Shown piece after piece: positions 29,302 through 38,930 of a stretch of 64,000 nucleotides of DNA. The stretch spans positions 496,001 to 560,000 of the forward strand of contig NZ_CP071129.1 of NCBI RefSeq assembly GCF_017220215.1. Reading direction: 5' to 3'. The stretch is from Caballeronia sp. M1242 (lineage in GTDB: Bacteria > Pseudomonadota > Gammaproteobacteria > Burkholderiales > Burkholderiaceae). The notes under the pieces are model-generated. The model did no database searches. It was not told the DNA's origin and saw nothing but the letters and a program-made list of their open reading frames with translations. A program made the position numbers and the translations under genes. Position 1 is the stretch's first letter; each line of letters opens with the position of its first letter.

Positions 29302-30149
29302 GCACGCATCCCGTTACCTCCACGACTTCGGTGCCCGTGCTGGATCATGTAAAGCGCATCGTGCCCGGCGTCCTCGCGTGGCTCGTCTCCATCCTGCTGT
29401 TCTTCCCGATCTTCTGGATGACGATCACCGCGTTCAAGACCGAGCAGCAGGCGTATTCGTCGTCGCTCATCTTTTCGCCGACGCTCGACAGCTTTCGCGA
29501 AGTCTTCGCGCGCAGCAACTACTTCGGCTTCGCGTGGAATTCGGTGCTGATCTCGCTCGGCGTGACGGTGGTCTGCCTGTTGCTCGCGGTGCCGTGCGCT
29601 TACGCAATGGCGTTCTTTCCCACGCGCAAGACGCAAAAGCTGCTGCTGTGGATGCTTTCCACGAAGATGATGCCGTCGGTCGGCGTGCTCGTGCCCATCT
29701 ACCTCCTGTGGAAGAACTCGGGGCTGCTGGATACGGTGAGCGGTCTCATCATCGTGTACACGCTCATCAATCTGCCGATTGCCGTGTGGATGGCCTACAC
29801 GTACTTCAACGAAGTGCCGAAGGACATTCTGGAAGCCGGCCGTATCGACGGCGCGACGACATGGCAGGAGATCGTCTATCTGCTGATGCCGATGGCGCTG
29901 CCGGGCCTCGCATCGACCGCGCTCTTGCTCGTGATCCTCTCGTGGAACGAGGCGTTCTGGAGCATCAACCTGTCGAGCTCGAATGCCGCGCCGCTCACCG
30001 TGTTCATCGCGTCGTATTCGAGTCCGGAAGGGCTCTTCTGGGCGAAGCTCTCGGCGGCTTCGCTGCTCGCGGTCGCGCCGATCCTGATCGTCGGCTGGCT
30101 CTCGCAGAAGCAGCTCGTGCGCGGTCTCACGTTCGGCGCGGTCAAGTGA
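29298..30149 (+). CDS. Polyol ABC transporter permease (SmoG/MtlG type)
   Basis: The 283-residue product is the second permease of the importer, with six hydrophobic segments and the EAA motif EAGRIDGATTWQEIVYLLMPMALPG. It starts at ATG 29298, overlapping the stop of the upstream permease (ATGA). The two permeases would form a heterodimer bound by the ATPase at 30921-32075. The small phosphatase gene follows after 10 bases. Confidence 0.92.
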   Translation: MSTHPVTSTTSVPVLDHVKRIVPGVLAWLVSILLFFPIFWMTITAFKTEQQAYSSSLIFSPTLDSFREVFARSNYFGFAWNSVLISLGVTVVCLLLAVPCAYAMAFFPTRKTQKLLLWMLSTKMMPSVGVLVPIYLLWKNSGLLDTVSGLIIVYTLINLPIAVWMAYTYFNEVPKDILEAGRIDGATTWQEIVYLLMPMALPGLASTALLLVILSWNEAFWSINLSSSNAAPLTVFIASYSSPEGLFWAKLSAASLLAVAPILIVGWLSQKQLVRGLTFGAVK

Positions 30150-30159
30150 GGGCGGGCTC

Positions 30160-30858
30160 GTGAACCTGACTTTTCCACACGACCGCCTGATGATCTGCGA
30201 TTGCGACGGCGTCTTGATCGACAGCGAAGCCGTGGCGGCGCGCATGCTCGTCACCGAATTGCAGGCGCTGTGGCCGGGCGTCGATGTCGAGCCGGTGGTG
30301 CTGCCGCTGCTTGGGCTGCGCATCGAAGCCGTGCTCGCGAGCGCCGCGGACAGCGTCAACCGCACGCTGACGCCCGAGCAGGTTGTCGCGATCCGGCGTT
30401 CGGTCGAGGCAGCGGCGGTGCAGGCGCCGCCCGTCGCGGGCATCGCCGAGGCGCTGGCCGCCGTGCCGCTCACGAAAGCCTGCGCGAGCAACAGCTTCTC
30501 GTCGTACGTGGATACCGCGCTGCAACGCACCGGCCTCGTGCGCTTCTTCGGCGAGCGGCGCTTCTGCGCGGACATGGTCGCCAATCCGAAGCCCGCGCCG
30601 GACGTCTATCTGGCGGCGGCGCGCGCAATGAACGTCGAGCCGTCGATGTGCCTCGTCGTCGAAGACAGCGTGACCGGCGTCACGGCGGCGCGGGCGGCGG
30701 GCATGCCGGTGCTCGGTTTCATCGGCGGCGGGCACGCGAGCGAAGGCCAGGTGGACACGCTCGGGCGCGCGGGCGCGGCGATCGTGTTCGACGACATGGC
30801 GCGCCTGCCCGCGCTCGTCGATCGCTGGCTGCAACACGCGTCGTTCGAAACGAATTAG
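30160..30858 (+). CDS. HAD-family sugar-phosphate phosphatase
   Basis: The 232-residue product is a haloacid dehalogenase-like hydrolase of subfamily IA. Asp14 and Asp16 in CDCDGVLIDSE are the nucleophile and acid/base pair, and the later motif VVEDSVTGVTAA supplies the Mg2+-binding acidic residues. Members act on sugar phosphates or phosphoglycolate. Inserted within the polyol importer operon, it may dephosphorylate a dead-end polyol or ketose phosphate. The start is GTG at 30160, with a purine-rich GAGGGCGGG just upstream. Confidence 0.88.
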   Translation: MNLTFPHDRLMICDCDGVLIDSEAVAARMLVTELQALWPGVDVEPVVLPLLGLRIEAVLASAADSVNRTLTPEQVVAIRRSVEAAAVQAPPVAGIAEALAAVPLTKACASNSFSSYVDTALQRTGLVRFFGERRFCADMVANPKPAPDVYLAAARAMNVEPSMCLVVEDSVTGVTAARAAGMPVLGFIGGGHASEGQVDTLGRAGAAIVFDDMARLPALVDRWLQHASFETN

Positions 30859-30920
30859 CGCGCACGGCGACCGTGCGCCGCACATGACTCGGCGAAAGCA
30901 AGGCCGACAGGAGACACATC

Positions 30921-32075
30921 ATGGCTAGCCTGACGTTACGCAACATCAACAAGCGTTATGAAGACACGGAGGTGATGCGCAGCGTCAACCTCGATATCGA
31001 AGACGGCGAGTTCGTCGTGTTCGTGGGGCCGTCGGGCTGCGGCAAGTCCACGCTCATGCGCATGATCGCGGGTCTCGAAGACATCAGCGGCGGCGACCTG
31101 ATGATCGACGGCGCGCGCGTGAACGACCTGCCGCCCGCGAAGCGCGGCATCGCGATGGTGTTTCAGTCGTACGCGCTCTATCCGCACATGACGCTGTACG
31201 ACAACATGGCTTTCGGCCTGAAGCTCGCGGGCGAGAAGAAGCCCGCCATCGACGCAGCCGTGAAGCAGGCCGCGAAGATTCTGCATATCGACCATCTGCT
31301 CGACCGCAAGCCGAAGCAACTGTCCGGCGGTCAGCGCCAGCGCGTGGCGATCGGCCGCGCGATCACGCGCAAGCCGAAAGTCTTTCTCTTCGACGAGCCG
31401 CTCTCGAATCTCGACGCCGCGCTGCGCGTAAAGATGCGCCTCGAATTCGCGCGCCTTCACGATGATCTCAAGACGACGATGATCTACGTGACGCACGATC
31501 AGGTCGAAGCGATGACGCTCGCGGACAAGATCGTCGTGCTGTCGGCGGGCAACGTCGAGCAGGTCGGCACGCCGAACACGCTGTATCACGCGCCGGCGAA
31601 CAAGTTCGTCGCGGGTTTCATCGGTTCGCCGAAAATGAACTTCCTGTCGGGCACGGTCGCGCAGGTTCAGAGCGACGGCGTGCTCGTCAGGTACGAAACC
31701 GGCGAGACGCAATTGGTCGGCGTGCTGCCGGGCAACGCGAAACCGGGCGATGCGGTGACCGTCGGCATTCGTCCGGAGCACTTGCAGCCGATGCCCGCCA
31801 CGAGCGACTACGGCGTGTCCGCGAGCACGATGACCGTCGAAACACTCGGCGATGCCGCTTATCTCTATGCGGAAACATCAGTGGCGCCCGATGGCCTCAT
31901 CTCGCGAATTCCGCCGCTGGAAAAGCACGCGCGCGGCCAGAAGCTGAAGCTCGGCGCGGAGCCGGACCACTGCCATATGTTCGACGCAGCAGGGCAGGCA
32001 TTCGCGCGCAATGCGGTGCAGGCGTATCTCGCGGAGCATCCCGAGGTGAAGATGCCGCGCGTGCAAAGCGCGTAG
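30921..32075 (+). CDS. Polyol ABC transporter ATP-binding protein (SmoK/MtlK/UgpC type)
   Basis: The 384-residue product is the ATPase of the importer, of the MalK/UgpC class. The Walker A motif GPSGCGKST is at residues 36-44, the Q-loop in MVFQSYALYPHMT, the signature LSGGQRQRVAIGRA, Walker B FLFDEPLSNLD and the H-loop YVTHDQ. The C-terminal third (from about residue 240) is the TOBE-type regulatory domain of this class. It starts 62 bases after the phosphatase gene and closes the + strand polyol operon. Confidence 0.94.
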   Translation: MASLTLRNINKRYEDTEVMRSVNLDIEDGEFVVFVGPSGCGKSTLMRMIAGLEDISGGDLMIDGARVNDLPPAKRGIAMVFQSYALYPHMTLYDNMAFGLKLAGEKKPAIDAAVKQAAKILHIDHLLDRKPKQLSGGQRQRVAIGRAITRKPKVFLFDEPLSNLDAALRVKMRLEFARLHDDLKTTMIYVTHDQVEAMTLADKIVVLSAGNVEQVGTPNTLYHAPANKFVAGFIGSPKMNFLSGTVAQVQSDGVLVRYETGETQLVGVLPGNAKPGDAVTVGIRPEHLQPMPATSDYGVSASTMTVETLGDAAYLYAETSVAPDGLISRIPPLEKHARGQKLKLGAEPDHCHMFDAAGQAFARNAVQAYLAEHPEVKMPRVQSA

Positions 32076-32153
32076 GCCTGACGCGACGCGTAGTTTCTTC
32101 GCGTGTCGGCAGGCGATAATGCGGCTCCTCCCGCCACCGCACTGACACGCGCC

Positions 32154-33017
32154 ATGCACGTTCTGAACGAGCTCTACGTTTATCCGATCAAGTCCTGCGC
32201 CGGCATCGCGCTGCAACGCGCGATGCTGCGGGAAACCGGTCTCGAATACGACCGCAACTGGATGGTCACCGACGCGTCGGGCGGCATGCTGACGCAGCGC
32301 ACGCATCCGCGCATGGCGCTGATCCGCACCGCGTTCGATGGTGGCGATCTCGTCATCGACGCCCCCGGCATGCCGACGCTGCGCACGCCGCTGGATGCTG
32401 CCGCTCTGTCGAACGCCGAACCGATGCGCGCCACCGTCTGGCGCGACACCGTCGATGCGCTGGACACCGGCGCGCAGACCGCGCAGTGGTTCAGCGAATT
32501 GCTCGGCATGCCGACGCGCCTCGCGCGCTTCGCACCGCAGGCGCGGCGCAACGTCGATCAAAAGTGGACCGCGCCGCTCACCACCCACACGCGTTTCGCC
32601 GATGGTTTTCCGCTGCTCCTGCTCGGCCAGGCATCGCTCGATGATCTCAACGCACGGCTCGCGCAGAAGGGCGCGCCCGCCATTGCCGCGAACCGTTTCC
32701 GCCCGAATCTCGTGATCGGCGGGCTGGATGCCTATGAGGAAGATTTCGTCGAAGACATGCTGATTCGCGCGGACGGCCGCGACGTGCAACTGCGGCTCGT
32801 GAAGCTCTGCACGCGCTGCCCGGTGCCGACCATCGATCAGTCGACCGGCGCGCCGAATCCGGATTGGCCGCACGAACCGCTCGACACCATGACCACGTAT
32901 CGCGCAAGCGCGCAGCACGACGGCAAGCTCACGTTCGGCAAGAACGCGGTGGTGGTGGAAGGCGAAGGCGCGATGCTCGAAACCGGGCAGGCCGTTGACG
33001 CGCAGGTCGCGTTCTAA
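32154..33017 (+). CDS. MOSC domain protein (YcbX-like)
   Basis: The 287-residue product has the N-terminal MOSC beta-barrel domain (begins ELYVYPIKSCAGI, with DRNWMVTD following) and the C-terminal MOSC domain, whose conserved cysteine is in LVKLCTRCPVPTIDQSTG. Proteins of this class (YcbX, mARC relatives) bind a sulphurated molybdenum cofactor and reduce N-hydroxylated compounds. I use the ATG at 32154; a GTG at 32103 would add 17 residues not seen in the fold. It sits between the importer ATPase gene and the convergent regulator gene, only four bases from the latter, and has no obvious role in polyol use. Confidence 0.88.
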   Translation: MHVLNELYVYPIKSCAGIALQRAMLRETGLEYDRNWMVTDASGGMLTQRTHPRMALIRTAFDGGDLVIDAPGMPTLRTPLDAAALSNAEPMRATVWRDTVDALDTGAQTAQWFSELLGMPTRLARFAPQARRNVDQKWTAPLTTHTRFADGFPLLLLGQASLDDLNARLAQKGAPAIAANRFRPNLVIGGLDAYEEDFVEDMLIRADGRDVQLRLVKLCTRCPVPTIDQSTGAPNPDWPHEPLDTMTTYRASAQHDGKLTFGKNAVVVEGEGAMLETGQAVDAQVAF

Positions 33018-33021
33018 AGGC

Positions 33022-33969
33022 TCAGGCGTCGAGCGCGGCTTTCGCGCACAGCTCGTCGGTCACGAGTCCCGACAGCCACTGGCCTTTGAGCGCCGCGATC
33101 AACGCTTCGCGCTTGCGCTCGCCGCCCGCGAAGCCGATGGTCGGCCGCTTCGGCGGCGCGTCGAGCTTCAGGCTCGTGACGCGCGCGCCGGTCTTCGACT
33201 GCACGCGCTTGCCGTTCACGTCGATCGGCAAGCCGAGCCATTCCGCGATCGCGCCGGCCTTCATCATCTCGTCCACTTCGGCGCGCGTGATGAAGCCGTC
33301 CTGATGCAGCGGGCAATTGACGCCCACATTGCCGATGCCGACGAACGCCACGTCCGCTTTCTGCGCGAGTTCATCGACGATACGGTACAGCCGGTGATTG
33401 ACCCATTGCGCGCGCTCGGCTTCGTTGTCGGCCATGAGCGGCGCGGGCAGCATGAAGTGCTTGCCGCCGGTCTTCTCCGATAGCTGCTGCGCGACGTCGT
33501 AGCGGTTCGACGATCCGTCCTGCGCGATCGCGCCGACCATCGACACGAAACGATGCTGCGGGCGGTCGATCTGTCCGATCTGCTCGACGACCGCCTTCAG
33601 CGTGCGCCCGCTGCCGATCGACACGACGATCGGCTTCTCATCGACCAGATAGCGCTCCATCACCTGCGCGCCCGCGACGGCGAGCTTGCGGTCGACTTGT
33701 TCTTTCGAATCGCCGTCGATGGGCACGACTTCGCACATCGCGAGGCCATAGCGGTCGCACAGTTGCTTTGCGAGCGACAGGCAATCCGCGATGCGGTGAT
33801 CCACCCGCACGCGGATCAGGTTCTTCTCCACCGCGAACGCGACGAGCCGCTGCGCCACGGGACGCGAGATCTGGAGCTTTTCTGCGATCTCGTTCTGCGT
33901 GTTGCCGGCGACGTAGTACAGCCACGCCGCGCGGGTCGCCAGGTCGAGTTTTTCGGTTGATTTAGGCAC
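33022..33969 (-). CDS. SorC/DeoR-type sugar-binding transcriptional regulator
   Basis: The 315-residue product has an N-terminal helix-turn-helix (about residues 10-45, NTQNEIAEKLQISRPVAQRLVAFA) and the C-terminal phosphosugar-binding domain of the SorC family, including VSIGSGRTLKAVVE and FVGIGNVG. It is the third gene of the minus-strand polyol operon (dalD-type dehydrogenase, xylulokinase, regulator) and the probable controller of both arms, acting on the 33-base elements at 25863-25895 and 37091-37123. The effector would be a polyol or ketose phosphate. I start it at GTG 33969 because the frame upstream is the antisense-like shadow of the xylulokinase gene; GGAAAAG lies somewhat far upstream. 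Confidence 0.88.
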   Translation of the reverse strand: MPKSTEKLDLATRAAWLYYVAGNTQNEIAEKLQISRPVAQRLVAFAVEKNLIRVRVDHRIADCLSLAKQLCDRYGLAMCEVVPIDGDSKEQVDRKLAVAGAQVMERYLVDEKPIVVSIGSGRTLKAVVEQIGQIDRPQHRFVSMVGAIAQDGSSNRYDVAQQLSEKTGGKHFMLPAPLMADNEAERAQWVNHRLYRIVDELAQKADVAFVGIGNVGVNCPLHQDGFITRAEVDEMMKAGAIAEWLGLPIDVNGKRVQSKTGARVTSLKLDAPPKRPTIGFAGGERKREALIAALKGQWLSGLVTDELCAKAALDA

Positions 33970-34040
33970 TGAGATCTTTTCTTTTCCTTCGCGATTTCGC
34001 TGGTTCGTCAGTGCGCGGCGTGGCGGTTGCCGTGCGTCAG

Positions 34041-35522
34041 CTACGCCAGGCGAGGGCGCGCCGGATCGAACAGCGGCCGCACGTGCTGATACAGCTCCCG
34101 GAAGCTCTTCAGCCGCTGTCGCAAGGCCTGATGCCGTTCGCCGTTCGGCGTGAACTCCTGCTTCACCGCCGGTTTCGCGAGCACGACCGACGGATCGCCG
34201 CCCGCCGCCAGCCAGCCGAGGCGCGCCGCGCCCAGCGCCGCGCCGGTTTCGCCGCCGCCGTGCGTGCGCGTCGGGGTATCGAAGGCATCGGCGAACATTT
34301 GGCCCCAGTATGCGCTTCTCGCGCCGCCGCCGAGCATCGACAATGCGCGCGTCTGCGTGCCCGCCGATTGCAGTGCATCGAGCCCGTCCGTGAGCGCGAG
34401 CGTCACGCCTTCGAGCACCGAATAGCCGAGCAGCGCGCGGTCCGTTGCGTGCGTCATGCCGAAGAACACGCCTTGCGCGTACGGGTCGTTGTGCGGCGTG
34501 CGTTCGCCGCTGAGATACGGCAGAAAGAGCGGGGCGGTCGCGAGCGCGTCGGGAGGCAAGGCCTCGACTTCGGCGAGCAGCGTGGGCTCGTCGGTTGACG
34601 TCAGCTTGCATACCCAGCGCAGGCAACTCGCCGCCGACAACACCACACTCATCTGATGCCAGCGGTCCGGAATCGCGTGGCAGAACGCGTGCACGGCGGA
34701 CGCCGGATTCGGCCGGAAGCGGTCGCCGACCACGCACAGCACGCCGGACGTGCCGAGCGACAGGAAGCCATCGCCCGGTTCGGTCGCGCCGATGCCGACC
34801 GCGCTCGCCGCGTTGTCGCCGCCGCCTGCCGCCACGACGACGTCATCGCGCAAGCCGAGTTCGGCCGCAAGCTCGGGCCGCAGCGTGCCCGACGGCTCGC
34901 TGCCTTCCGCGAGCGACGGCATCTGCTGACGCGACATGCCGCACGCGGCGAGCAGCTCGTCGGACCAGTCGCGGCGCGCGACATCGAGCCAGAGCGTGCC
35001 GGCGGCATCCGATGGATCGGACACCTTCGTGCCCGTCAGATGCATGCGCAGATAGTCCTTCGGCAACAGCACGCACGCCGTCTGATGGAAGATGGCGGGT
35101 TCGTTGTGCGCGACCCACAGCAGCTTCGGCGCGGTGAAGCCGGGCATCGCGAGATTGCCGGCGATTTCATGCAGGTTCGGCGCGCGTTCGTACAACTCGG
35201 CGCATTCCTTGTCGCTGCGCATGTCGTTCCAGAGAATCGCGGGACGCAGCACGCGATCGCTCGAATCGAGCAGCACCGCGCCGTGCATCTGACCGGACAG
35301 GCCGATGCCGCGAACTTGCGCGAACTCCGACGGAAACTTCTCGCGCAACTGGACGAGCGCGGCGCGCGTGCCTTCCCACCAGTCGAGCGGATTCTGTTCC
35401 GACCAGCGCGGCTTCGGACGCGAGACGGTGAACGGCGTGCCCGCCGTGCCGATGACGCTGCCGTCGCTCGCGAGCAGCAGCACTTTCACTTCGGAGGTGC
35501 CGAGGTCGATGCCTAAGTACAT
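34041..35522 (-). CDS. xylB: Xylulokinase
   Basis: The 493-residue product is a xylulokinase of the FGGY family that phosphorylates D-xylulose to D-xylulose 5-phosphate, feeding the pentose phosphate pathway. The P-loop-like start YLGIDLGTSEVK, the SGQMHG motif at about residue 75, the catalytic segment GGGDNAASAVG, the motif FLPYLSGERTPHNDP and the C-terminal LGGGARSAYWGQMFADAF are all present. It lies between the arabinitol/mannitol-type dehydrogenase and the SorC-type regulator, which matches D-arabinitol to xylulose to xylulose 5-phosphate. Confidence 0.95.
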   Translation of the reverse strand: MYLGIDLGTSEVKVLLLASDGSVIGTAGTPFTVSRPKPRWSEQNPLDWWEGTRAALVQLREKFPSEFAQVRGIGLSGQMHGAVLLDSSDRVLRPAILWNDMRSDKECAELYERAPNLHEIAGNLAMPGFTAPKLLWVAHNEPAIFHQTACVLLPKDYLRMHLTGTKVSDPSDAAGTLWLDVARRDWSDELLAACGMSRQQMPSLAEGSEPSGTLRPELAAELGLRDDVVVAAGGGDNAASAVGIGATEPGDGFLSLGTSGVLCVVGDRFRPNPASAVHAFCHAIPDRWHQMSVVLSAASCLRWVCKLTSTDEPTLLAEVEALPPDALATAPLFLPYLSGERTPHNDPYAQGVFFGMTHATDRALLGYSVLEGVTLALTDGLDALQSAGTQTRALSMLGGGARSAYWGQMFADAFDTPTRTHGGGETGAALGAARLGWLAAGGDPSVVLAKPAVKQEFTPNGERHQALRQRLKSFRELYQHVRPLFDPARPRLA

Positions 35523-35638
35523 GAACGAGCCCTTGGTCGTTGCCGGAGCGCATGTCCGGCGAAAACGTGGAATTTACCGCCCGGCGCGGCTGCGCGCCAT
35601 GAGCACAATACCGGAGCTTCAGGTGCTTGCGGATGAAC

Positions 35639-37039
35639 TTATGGACGGTTCGCGAGCCATGCATCGACGCGCGCGATGGCCGCGCGCATCACGCGTTCGA
35701 GGCTTTCGCTCTGCGCCATGCTGCCCCAGAGCAGCTTGTCGCCGGTGAACGCCTTGATCGGATCGGCTGCCGTGAAGAAGCCGTGCGCGACGGCCGGGTC
35801 CATCACGCCGTCCTGATACGTGTACGGCAGCTTGCCTTCGTGCCAGCGTTCGAGGAAGCGGAAAAAGAGCGCGGGCAGCATGGCCGTCGCGTTCGGATCG
35901 ATGCCGCGCGCGAAGCATTCCGAGAGCGTCGGCGCGATGAAGCCCGGCAGCTTCGAGAAGCCGTCGGCCGCGACGCGCTGGTTCGTGTCCTTGATATACG
36001 GATTGCTGAAGCGGTCGAGCACCACGTCGCGATACTTCGCGAGGTCGATCGGGCTCGGCGTGAGGCTCGGAATCACGTCTTCGGTGACATAGGCTTCGGC
36101 GAGCGCGCGAATCTCCATGTCCTGCGTGCCTTCGTGAATGTATTGCAGGCCGACGAGCGTGCCCGCCCACGCGATGCAGCTATGGCTCGCGTTCAGAATG
36201 CGGATCTTCGCCTCTTCATACGGATGCACCGACGAGACCATCTCCGCGCCGACCTTCTCCCACGCCGGACGTCCCGCGCAGAAGTTGTCTTCGATGACCC
36301 ACTGGATGAACTTCTCGCCCATCACCGGCGCGCGGTCGTCGAAGCCGGTGGCCGCTTTCACGCGCTCGGCGACATCGGGCGTCGGGCGCGGCGTGATGCG
36401 GTCGACCATCGCGTTCGGACACGACGTGTTCGCGATCATCCAGTCGCGCAGCGCCGTCTGTCCGCGCCGTTGCAGGAATTCGAGCATGCCGGCCTTGAAG
36501 CGGTCGCCGTTGCTGCGCAGGTTGTCGCAGTTTTGCAGCGAGACCTTGCCCGCATTGTTCTGCATGCGGGCTTCGAGAATCGCCGCGAGCGCGCCGTAGA
36601 TGGTCGTTTTCGCGCCGTTGAGGTCGGCGGCGAGATCGGGGTTGGCGGTGTCGAGCTTGTCGTGCTCGTCGAGGTAATAGCCGCCTTCGGTTACGGTGAA
36701 CGAGACGATCTTGCACGCGGGCGCCGCGCCGGTCGCGATCAGTTCGCCGAGATCAGCCGACCACGGCACGACCTTTTTGATGGAGCGCACGACTTCGTAC
36801 TCGCGCTTGCCCTGCGGCGTGACCGTCTCCAGCGTGTATTCGCCGTGTTGCGCGGCGAGCGCGTCGAGCACGGCGTTCATGTCGCCGCGAATGTTGCCGA
36901 CGGCGAGCGACCACTGCGCATCGCCCGATTCGATCAGCTTGTGCAGATACCACGCCTGATGCGCGCGATGAAACGACCCCGCGCCGATATGCAGGATCAC
37001 GTTCGCGCTCGCCGTGCCTTCGCTGGATACGCTGCTCAT
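35639..37039 (-). CDS. dalD: D-arabinitol 4-dehydrogenase / mannitol dehydrogenase family protein
   Basis: The 466-residue product belongs to the polyol-specific long-chain dehydrogenases. The N-terminal coenzyme region begins [19 protein letters not shown] and the catalytic signature [10 protein letters not shown] gives Lys278, Asn283 and His286. The overall sequence resembles bacterial D-arabinitol 4-dehydrogenase DalD (about 465 residues), which makes D-xylulose; related enzymes convert D-mannitol to D-fructose, and dual activity is common. It is the first gene of the minus-strand polyol operon, with a xylulokinase 116 bases downstream, so arabinitol is the best guess for its substrate. 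The candidate operator is 51 bases upstream. Confidence 0.87.
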   Translation of the reverse strand: MSSVSSEGTASANVILHIGAGSFHRAHQAWYLHKLIESGDAQWSLAVGNIRGDMNAVLDALAAQHGEYTLETVTPQGKREYEVVRSIKKVVPWSADLGELIATGAAPACKIVSFTVTEGGYYLDEHDKLDTANPDLAADLNGAKTTIYGALAAILEARMQNNAGKVSLQNCDNLRSNGDRFKAGMLEFLQRRGQTALRDWMIANTSCPNAMVDRITPRPTPDVAERVKAATGFDDRAPVMGEKFIQWVIEDNFCAGRPAWEKVGAEMVSSVHPYEEAKIRILNASHSCIAWAGTLVGLQYIHEGTQDMEIRALAEAYVTEDVIPSLTPSPIDLAKYRDVVLDRFSNPYIKDTNQRVAADGFSKLPGFIAPTLSECFARGIDPNATAMLPALFFRFLERWHEGKLPYTYQDGVMDPAVAHGFFTAADPIKAFTGDKLLWGSMAQSESLERVMRAAIARVDAWLANRP

Positions 37040-37370
37040 GTCTTGTCTTCCTCTGATTGGCTGATGCGCCCGTTCTGCGCGGACGGTTCGTGAGCATTTG
37101 CTCGATGGGTGGTCGAATGATCGTATTCGGCCGGTTGAAAGTCAAGGCGCGCGGCGGGCGCGTCGTCGCTGCGGTGCGGCGCGAATCGCCGCGCTACGCC
37201 TTGCACGCGAGCTTCGCGGGGCGCGTTGCAATGCAGCATCGAACGCGGGCACACGGATTGGGACATACCCGGATAGTCAACGCGGCTCGCATTGACGGAA
37301 GGTGCATGCGGCTTTGACGAAACCAACGGCAGCGGCAGCGGCAAGCACAACCATAACGCGAGACACGGAC
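37040..37370 (+). other. Divergent regulatory region between dalD and an FGGY kinase
   Basis: The 331 bases between the two divergent genes contain the 33-base candidate operator at 37091-37123. The remainder (37124-37370) holds no gene I can support and no clear terminator or promoter pair. Whether the rightward FGGY kinase is controlled from the same operator, 248 bases from its start, is unknown. Confidence 0.5.
37091..37123 (-). promoter_or_regulatory. Candidate bipartite polyol operator, arm 2 (upstream of dalD)
   Basis: On the minus strand a 33-base element comprises CGATCATTCGACC, a 7-base linker and GAGCAAATGCTCA. It matches the element at 25863-25895 at 26 of 33 positions with no gap and lies 51 bases upstream of the dalD start. 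The second half contains the perfect palindrome-like pair GAGCA / TGCTC separated by two bases. Its presence before both arms of the polyol locus points to a shared activator or repressor, most simply the SorC-family protein. Confidence 0.65.
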
Positions 37371-38915
37371 ATGGACTATGTGATCGGCATCGACATCGGC
37401 ACGCAGAGCACGAAGGCGCTCGTCGTGGATACGGAAGGCGCGATCGTCGCGCAGCATTCGAGCGCCTATCATCCGGATACGCCCAAGCCGCTCTGGGCCG
37501 AGCAATGGCCGTCCGTCTGGTTCGATGCGGTGACCGAGTGCATCGCCGGATGCGTCGAGAAGACGAAGGCGCAGGGCATCGACGCGGGGCAGATCAAGGC
37601 GCTGTGCGTGAGCAGTCTGTACGGCGGCTCGGGCATTCCGGTGGGTGAGCACATGGAGGCGCTTCATCCGTGCCTCATCTGGATGGATCGCCGCGCCACC
37701 GCCGACGTGAAGTGGGTGCGCGAGCAAGTGGACGTGCCGCGCCTCGAAGCGATCACCGGCAACGGCGTGGACAGCTATTACGGCTTCACGAAGATGCTGT
37801 GGCTGCGCGAGCACAAGCCCGATGTCTGGCAGAAGACGCGCTATCTGCTGCCGCCCAACGCCTTCGTGATCCAGCGGCTCACGGGCGAGCTCGCCGTCGA
37901 TCACAGTTCGGCGGGCAATCTCGGCGGCGTGTACGACGTCAACGCGCGCGCGTGGTCGCATGAAGCACTGGAGATGCTCGGCATTCCTGTTTCGATGATG
38001 CCCGAGCGTCTCGTCGAATCGTCGGAGGTGGTCGGCGGCCTGTTGCCGCAATGGGCCGAGAAGCTCGGGCTCGCCGCGAACACGCCGGTCGTCGCGGGCG
38101 GCGTCGATGCGGCCGTCGCGACATTCGCCGCGGGCGTCACGCAGGCGGGCCATCACGTCGCGATGATCGGCACGAGCATGTGCTGGGGCTACGTCAACCA
38201 GAGCGTCGATGCGCGGCACGGCCTCGTTTCGATGCCGCACGTCTACAACGGCAAGCGCGATCTCTACGTGTTCGGCGGCGCGAGCACGGCGGGCGCGTGT
38301 GTGGCGTGGTATCGCGACCAGTTCTGTCAGGCGGAGATCGAAGCCGCGAAAGCGACGCCGCACGGCGACCCGCATCGGCTGCTGGAGGAAGCAGCAGCGA
38401 ACGTGGCGGCGGGCGCGGACGGCGTCGTGTTCCTTCCGTATCTGATGGGCGAGCGCAGTCCCGTGTGGGACGCGCATGCGAGCGGCACGTTCGTCGGCCT
38501 GAATCTCTTTCATACGCGCGCCACGCTGTATCGCGCGGTGCTGGAAGGCGTCGCGTTCGCGCTCAGGCACAACATGGAGGCGGGGCGGCGCGGCGCGCAG
38601 TCGCTGGATGACCGGCTGATCGTCGTCGGCGGCGCGGCGCATTCGGATCTATGGATGCAGATCATCGCGGACGTGACGGGCTTTCCGGTCTTGTCGATCG
38701 AACAGGAAGTGGAAGCCGCGATGGGCGCGGCGCTGCTCGCGGCGCTCGGCGCGGGGCTGATTTCGCGCGAAACGGCGGAGGGCGGCTGGGTCACGCTCGT
38801 CGAGCGCGCGACGCCCGATGCCGCGCGACAACGCGTGTACGACGCGCGGTTCGGCGTGTACCTCGACCTTTATCCGGCGCTCAAGGACGCAATGCATCGG
38901 CTGCGCGACGCCTGA
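37371..38915 (+). CDS. FGGY-family carbohydrate kinase of unknown substrate
   Basis: The 514-residue product is an FGGY sugar kinase: N-terminal motif YVIGIDIGTQSTKALVVD, a middle segment SSLYGGSGIPVG in place of the xylulokinase SGQMHG motif, catalytic-region motif GGVDAAVATFAAGV, FLPYLMGERSPVWD, and C-terminal VVGGAAHSDLWMQIIAD. The altered middle motif argues against a plain xylulokinase; the substrate may be a different pentulose or polyol (ribulose or ribitol-type kinases have such deviations). The start at 37371 places the family N-terminus at residue 2. It diverges from dalD and may belong to the polyol regulon. Confidence 0.85.
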   Translation: MDYVIGIDIGTQSTKALVVDTEGAIVAQHSSAYHPDTPKPLWAEQWPSVWFDAVTECIAGCVEKTKAQGIDAGQIKALCVSSLYGGSGIPVGEHMEALHPCLIWMDRRATADVKWVREQVDVPRLEAITGNGVDSYYGFTKMLWLREHKPDVWQKTRYLLPPNAFVIQRLTGELAVDHSSAGNLGGVYDVNARAWSHEALEMLGIPVSMMPERLVESSEVVGGLLPQWAEKLGLAANTPVVAGGVDAAVATFAAGVTQAGHHVAMIGTSMCWGYVNQSVDARHGLVSMPHVYNGKRDLYVFGGASTAGACVAWYRDQFCQAEIEAAKATPHGDPHRLLEEAAANVAAGADGVVFLPYLMGERSPVWDAHASGTFVGLNLFHTRATLYRAVLEGVAFALRHNMEAGRRGAQSLDDRLIVVGGAAHSDLWMQIIADVTGFPVLSIEQEVEAAMGAALLAALGAGLISRETAEGGWVTLVERATPDAARQRVYDARFGVYLDLYPALKDAMHRLRDA

Positions 38916-38930
38916 CGCCGGCCTTCACGT

